Positions 7,940-10,838 of a stretch of 10,838 bases of DNA are shown here, piece by piece. The DNA lies in contig JAGYNF010000036.1 in the NCBI GenBank assembly GCA_018400215.1, positions 1 to 10,838 of the forward strand. The letters run 5' to 3'. A model generated the notes under the pieces. That model was not told the DNA's origin. It did no database searches and saw nothing but the letters and a program-made list of their open reading frames with translations. The stretch comes from Cyanobium sp. M55B138 (lineage in GTDB: Bacteria > Cyanobacteriota > Cyanobacteriia > PCC-6307 > Cyanobiaceae). A program made the position numbers and the translations under genes. Positions within the stretch are counted from its first letter, which is position 1, and each line of letters begins with the position of its first letter.

Positions 7940-8124
7940 AATAGGGTGGACCGCCGTGCCGTTTTGCCCCAGCGTTCGACCTGGTGGAACCAGAAGGGGG
8001 GTCAAGGGCGGGGCGCCGTTTCCAGCAACAGGGCCGGCTTACGTTGCTTCCGCTGCAGACCCCCATGTCGAAAAGGGAGTCAGATCAGAAAACTGTAAAA
8101 GGCAGTCACCAACAAGGCAGTCCT
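7940..8124 (-). ncRNA. Candidate 6S RNA
   Basis: 6S RNA binds sigma-70-type RNA polymerase by mimicking an open promoter. This non-coding stretch folds by nested pairing. From outside in: 7945-7948 with 8107-8110; 7950-7951 with 8105-8106; 7957-7960 with 8101-8104; 7961-7965 with 8089-8093; 7968-7970 with 8075-8077; 7975-7980 (TTCGAC) with 8067-8072 (GTCGAA); 7997-8003 (GGGGGTC) with 8058-8064; 8008-8011 with 8050-8053; 8024-8029 (AGCAAC) with 8043-8048. The result is a long rod with internal loops, as in 6S. A small hairpin, CTGGT/ACCAG (7981-7993), sits on one side; read leftward it falls on the 3' side, where E. coli 6S also has one. A TAGAGT box overlapping the purK stop predicts a start near 8123, giving about 185 nt. 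6S genes of cyanobacteria are, to my recollection, often adjacent to purK. The exact ends and the strand are inferred. Confidence 0.58.
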
Positions 8125-8127
8125 CGA

Positions 8128-9372
8128 TCACTCTACGGCGGTTGGGGCGCTTTTGACGGTTTCCGGCAGGGGCCAGATGGCCCGCACCTCAGCGAGGCGT
8201 TCCATCGCCTCCTTGCGGCGGGCTCCGGCCTCCGCTGCGCTGAGCAGCAGGGTGACATGGCCCAGCTTGCGTCCGGGACTGGAGGCCTGTTTGCCATACC
8301 AGTGCACCGATGCGGCGGGCAGGGCAGCCAGCTGCTGCCGCTGGATTGCATAGGCGGACTCACCGTCCTCAAAGCCCAGCAGGTTCACCATCAGGGCGCC
8401 GGGAACCTTCAGGCCCACCTCCCCCATCGGCAAACCGGCCACGATGCGGGCCTGCTGGCTGAACTGACTGGTGTGGCTGGCCTCAATGGTGACGTGGCCG
8501 GAGTTGTGGGTGCGGGGGGCGATCTCATTGACCTGCAGACCATCCGCCCCATAGAAAAATTCAATCGAGAGCACCCCCACGTAGTCGATGGCCGTGAGCA
8601 GCGACACCGCCGTGTTGCGGGCAAAGGCCTGAACCGCATGGGGCACGGCGCCGGGGGCGAGCACCCAGTCGCACACCTGCCGGTGCTGGTGGGTCTGCAC
8701 GATCGGATAACAGAGCACCCGACCCTGCTGGTCGCGGCACACCAACTGGGACAGCTCCAGTTCAAAGTCCACAAAGGCCTCCACCATCCACTGCTGGGGA
8801 TCCACCTCCGCCAGGAGCTGCTCCAGGTCAGTCCGGTGACGCAACAGGCGGGTTCCCTTGCCGTCGTAGCCGCCGGTGGCGGCCTTGGCCATCAGCGGAA
8901 AGCTCCAACCGGGGGGCAGGGGTGACGGCGCCTTCCCCAGGTCGCTGAGCAGGGTCCAGTGGGGGCAGGGAATCCCCAACCGTTGCAACAGCTGGCGCTG
9001 GCCGAGCTTGTCCACCAGCGGCGCCAGGGCCGCGAGGCTGGGGATGAAGGTCACCCCATCGCGGGCCAACTCCGCCAACCCCTCCAGGTCGACCCACTCG
9101 TTCTCAAAGGTGATCACGCTGCAGCGGCTGGCCAGCTCACGGGTGGCCTGCAGGTCGGCAATGGGCGCCTGGACCACGCCGGTGGCCAGGGCCGTGGCCG
9201 GATCATCGCCCCCCGGCGTCTGCACGATCAGGGGCAGCTGCAGATCCCGGGCTGCGGCAGCCAGCATCCAGGCCAGCTGGCCACCACCCACCACCCCAAG
9301 GGTGGGGCGATCGGCAGAGCTCGGGGCTGGCGCTAGGTCGGTGACGGACTGGGCACCGGGGGGCTGAACCAT
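8128..9372 (-). CDS. purK: 5-(carboxyamino)imidazole ribonucleotide synthase (PurK)
   Basis: PurK is the ATP-grasp enzyme that joins bicarbonate to AIR, forming N5-CAIR in de novo purine synthesis; PurE then isomerises the product. The 414-residue protein shows the N-terminal dinucleotide-like motif GVVGGGQLAWM (26-36) and the FENEWVDLE segment (89-97). The ATP-grasp loop is GGYDGKG (167-173), the acidic metal-binding region is SIEFFYGADGLQVNEIAP (269-286), and the signature RTHNSGHVT is at 287-295. About 20 extra residues (MVQPPGAQSV and onward) precede the conserved start; no better internal ATG is seen before GVVGGG. A candidate 6S RNA begins at its stop codon on the same strand. An ABC permease gene lies 111 bp upstream, also on the same strand. 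Confidence 0.97.
   Translation of the reverse strand: MVQPPGAQSVTDLAPAPSSADRPTLGVVGGGQLAWMLAAAARDLQLPLIVQTPGGDDPATALATGVVQAPIADLQATRELASRCSVITFENEWVDLEGLAELARDGVTFIPSLAALAPLVDKLGQRQLLQRLGIPCPHWTLLSDLGKAPSPLPPGWSFPLMAKAATGGYDGKGTRLLRHRTDLEQLLAEVDPQQWMVEAFVDFELELSQLVCRDQQGRVLCYPIVQTHQHRQVCDWVLAPGAVPHAVQAFARNTAVSLLTAIDYVGVLSIEFFYGADGLQVNEIAPRTHNSGHVTIEASHTSQFSQQARIVAGLPMGEVGLKVPGALMVNLLGFEDGESAYAIQRQQLAALPAASVHWYGKQASSPGRKLGHVTLLLSAAEAGARRKEAMERLAEVRAIWPLPETVKSAPTAVE
8130..8135 (-). promoter_or_regulatory. Candidate -10 box for the proposed 6S RNA
   Basis: The minus strand reads TAGAGT within the last two sense codons and first stop base of purK (GTA GAG TGA). It predicts transcription starting about 8122-8124, matching the outer limit of the folded region. 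The -35 region is poor (a GTCAAA-like sequence at a suitable distance). Confidence 0.35.
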
Positions 9373-9483
9373 GAAATCGGGGAACGGGTCGATGCTCAGA
9401 AACCAGGACCGGCTGACGCTTGGGACTCCAGGCGGGGTGGGGCTTGCCAGCAGGTCAGATTACGGCGCCAGGTGGCCAGCTGA
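9373..9483. other. Spacer between permease gene and purK
   Basis: The 111 bp hold no open frame of note. I see no strong hairpin with a T-run, so the permease transcript may read into purK, and no clear purK promoter. This is the other purK flank where a small RNA might be sought; I find no 6S-like nested fold here. Confidence 0.5.
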
Positions 9484-10368
9484 TTAAGTGAGGCCCCGAT
9501 CCCCCGCAAAGGCATAGCGCACCAAGCTCAACACCAGCACCACCAGAAACAGCGCCAGCCCCACCGTGCAGGCATAGCTGATCTCCAGCTCCGCAAACGC
9601 CTGGTCGTACACGTAGTAAACAATGGTGCGGGTGGAGTCGGCCGGGCCGCCCTGGGTCATCAGGAACACCTCCTCAAACACCTTGGTGGCGGCAATCGCC
9701 GAGATCACGGCCACCAAAGTGATGTAAGGACGCAGCAAGGGCAGGGTGATGTCGACGTGCTTGCGCCAACCCTCGCTGCCGTCGAGGGCTGCCGCCTCGT
9801 AGAGCTCGGGGGAGATGCCCTGCAGCCCGGCCAGGAAGATCACCATGTAATAGCCCAGGCCCTTCCAGAGGGTCACGAGCATCACCGAGGGCAGGGCCAA
9901 CAGCGGCGTGGTGAGAAAGCCGATGGGGCTGAAACGTTCCCCCAGCAGGGCGACAAGCCAGCCATTCACCAGGCCGGTCTCGGCGTAGAGCCAGCGAAAG
10001 GCGATGGCGGCCACCACGATCGACACCAGCACGGGGGTGTAGAAGGCACCGCGAAACCAGTGGATCCCGGGAAGTTGACGGTTCACCAGCACCGCCAGCC
10101 CCAGCGCCCCCAGCACCATCGGCGGCACTACACCGATTAGATAGAGAAAGGTGGTGACGCTCACCCGGGCAAACATCGGATCGGCCAGCAGGCGACGAAT
10201 GTTGGCCAGGCCGATGAACTGCAGCGGCTCGCTCACGTCCAGGCCGGTCTGGCTGAAGCTCATCACCAACGCCATGGCGGCGGGAATCAGCACCGAGAGG
10301 CCAATCAGCAGCAGGGCCGGGCTGAGGAATCCCCAGGCCGTGGCCGTGCGGGAAGCGGATCTGGACAT
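9484..10368 (-). CDS. Sugar-type ABC transporter permease (MalF/UgpA family)
   Basis: Inner-membrane permease of a binding-protein-dependent carbohydrate importer. The 294-residue protein has six likely spans (about 12-32, 71-93, 107-127, 157-178, 211-231 and 264-284). The EAA loop that contacts the ATPase is complete: ELYEAAALDGSEGWRKHVDI (188-207), leading into TLPLLRP. QGGPADST (239-246) and FRGAFYTPVL (105-114) are typical of the UgpA/MalF side of the family. The start ATG at 10366-10368 (MSRSASRTATAWGFLSP) places the first span normally. The open frame continues upstream to 10707 but would run antisense through recQ, so it is rejected. Cyanobacterial candidates include the compatible-solute permease GgtC, but nothing here fixes the substrate. 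No partner permease, ATPase or binding protein is adjacent in the window. Confidence 0.93.
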   Translation of the reverse strand: MSRSASRTATAWGFLSPALLLIGLSVLIPAAMALVMSFSQTGLDVSEPLQFIGLANIRRLLADPMFARVSVTTFLYLIGVVPPMVLGALGLAVLVNRQLPGIHWFRGAFYTPVLVSIVVAAIAFRWLYAETGLVNGWLVALLGERFSPIGFLTTPLLALPSVMLVTLWKGLGYYMVIFLAGLQGISPELYEAAALDGSEGWRKHVDITLPLLRPYITLVAVISAIAATKVFEEVFLMTQGGPADSTRTIVYYVYDQAFAELEISYACTVGLALFLVVLVLSLVRYAFAGDRGLT

Positions 10369-10387
10369 CGGCGCACACCGGCTGGCG

Positions 10388-10421
10388 CCATTGTGGATGG
10401 TTCCTGTGCCGACCATTGCGG
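10388..10421. repeat. Pair of CCATTGYGG boxes between permease gene and recQ
   Basis: CCATTGTGG (10388-10396) and CCATTGCGG (10413-10421) are direct repeats 25 bp apart within the 54-bp divergent spacer. The first is flanked by CCA and TGG as a short inverted repeat. They could be operator half-sites, but they match no operator I know. Confidence 0.25.
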
Positions 10422-10422
10422 C

Positions 10423-10838
10423 GTGACGCCTGACCGAACCACCACCGCCGCCGATCCCCGGGCCGTGCTGCGCCAGGTGTTCGGCTACGACGCCTTTCGC
10501 GGCCCCCAGGAGGAGATCGTGCGGCACGTGATCGCCGGGGGGTCGGGGCTGGTGCTGATGCCCACCGGCGGCGGCAAATCGCTCTGCTATCAGGTGCCGG
10601 CCCTGTGCCGACCGGGGCTGGCGGTGGTGATCTCGCCCCTGATCGCCCTGATGCAGGACCAGGTGGAGGCCCTGCTGCAGCTGGGCGTGCGGGCAGCGGC
10701 CCTGCACTCGGCCCTGGAGCCGACCCAGGCGCGCGCGGTGTGGCAGCAGCTCCAGGCTGGCGACCTGGATCTGCTCTACGTGTCACCAGAGCGACTGCTG
10801 GGTGGCGATCTGCTGGAGCAGCTCGGCCGCCTGCCCGG
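10423..10838 (+). CDS. recQ: ATP-dependent DNA helicase RecQ, N-terminal part
   Basis: RecQ is a 3'-5' DNA helicase of superfamily 2 used in recombinational repair and the processing of stalled forks. Only the first 138 residues lie in the window. They show the RecQ-specific motif 0, FGYDAFRGPQEEIV (20-33), and Walker A MPTGGGKSLCYQ (46-57). Motif Ia SPLIALMQDQV is at 71-81, and LHSALEP and LYVSPERLL follow in the expected order. The start is taken as the GTG at 10423, which gives a short N-terminus before motif 0. An in-frame GTG at 10393 would add ten residues (MDGSCADHCG) and leave only 24 bp to the divergent permease gene. The gene continues past the right edge. Confidence 0.93.
   Translation, partial: MTPDRTTTAADPRAVLRQVFGYDAFRGPQEEIVRHVIAGGSGLVLMPTGGGKSLCYQVPALCRPGLAVVISPLIALMQDQVEALLQLGVRAAALHSALEPTQARAVWQQLQAGDLDLLYVSPERLLGGDLLEQLGRLP

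Noticed and set aside
8012..8023. GGAAAC segment reminiscent of the Yfr2-type small RNA loop motif
   Set aside because: The expected GGAAACA loop sequence is not matched exactly and only one copy is present; the nested rod structure fits 6S RNA better.
7866..8925. Plus-strand frames across the proposed 6S RNA and purK 3' half
   Set aside because: No family features; the purK part is antisense, and the upstream part is better explained by RNA pairing and repeats.
10369..10707. N-terminal extension of the ABC permease
   Set aside because: It is His/Gln-rich and lies antisense to recQ motifs; the ATG at 10368 gives the normal permease N-terminus.

Overview
The window looks like a high-GC picocyanobacterial chromosome (Synechococcus/Cyanobium type). 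The evidence is a set of genes tied to oxygenic photosynthesis: petN (a 33-residue cytochrome b6f subunit) and thf1/psb29. It also holds cyanobacterial FtsH, ClpP and ClpS proteins, DUF1830 and DUF2103 proteins, and four copies of the HIP1 octamer GCGATCGC. Genes are densely packed, several start at GTG or TTG, and Shine-Dalgarno sequences are weak or absent, as is usual for this group. I see no insertion sequence, prophage, CRISPR array, tRNA or rRNA.

Layout, left to right. A MacB/FtsX-type ABC permease enters from the left edge (2-1198, +), followed by a small DUF1830 protein (1293-1643, +) and the membrane protease FtsH (1696-3627, +). A compact hairpin at 3639-3663 separates ftsH from the convergent clpP (3669-4265, -). 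clpP and thf1 (4341-5039, +) diverge from a 75-bp spacer carrying a 10-bp palindrome between two candidate -10 boxes. The 3' end of thf1 overlaps an unknown membrane-anchored protein on the other strand (5005-6303, -). Upstream of that protein, on the same strand, lie a 74-residue single-span membrane protein (6362-6586) and petN (6564-6665). petN diverges from clpS (6729-7055, +), which is translationally coupled to a DUF2103 gene (7055-7333, +). That gene overlaps tail to tail with an unrecognised 174-residue gene (7275-7799, -).

The stretch 7800-8127 has no protein gene but is not empty. It holds three 20-bp tandem repeats (7841-7900) and a roughly 185-nt region (7940-8124) that folds by nested pairing into a long rod with a small hairpin on its 3' side. 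I propose this is the 6S RNA gene, transcribed in the same direction as purK and starting at its stop codon. purK (8128-9372, -) follows, then an isolated sugar-type ABC permease (9484-10368, -) diverging from the start of recQ (10423 to the right edge, +).

Functionally, the left and middle parts concentrate thylakoid and protein quality control: FtsH, its known partner Psb29/Thf1, the ClpP peptidase, the ClpS adaptor and a cytochrome b6f subunit. The rest is housekeeping: purine synthesis, transport and DNA repair. I found no convincing new multi-gene system. The most rewarding places are the candidate 6S RNA, the repeat-bearing leader beside it, and the unrecognised small genes.
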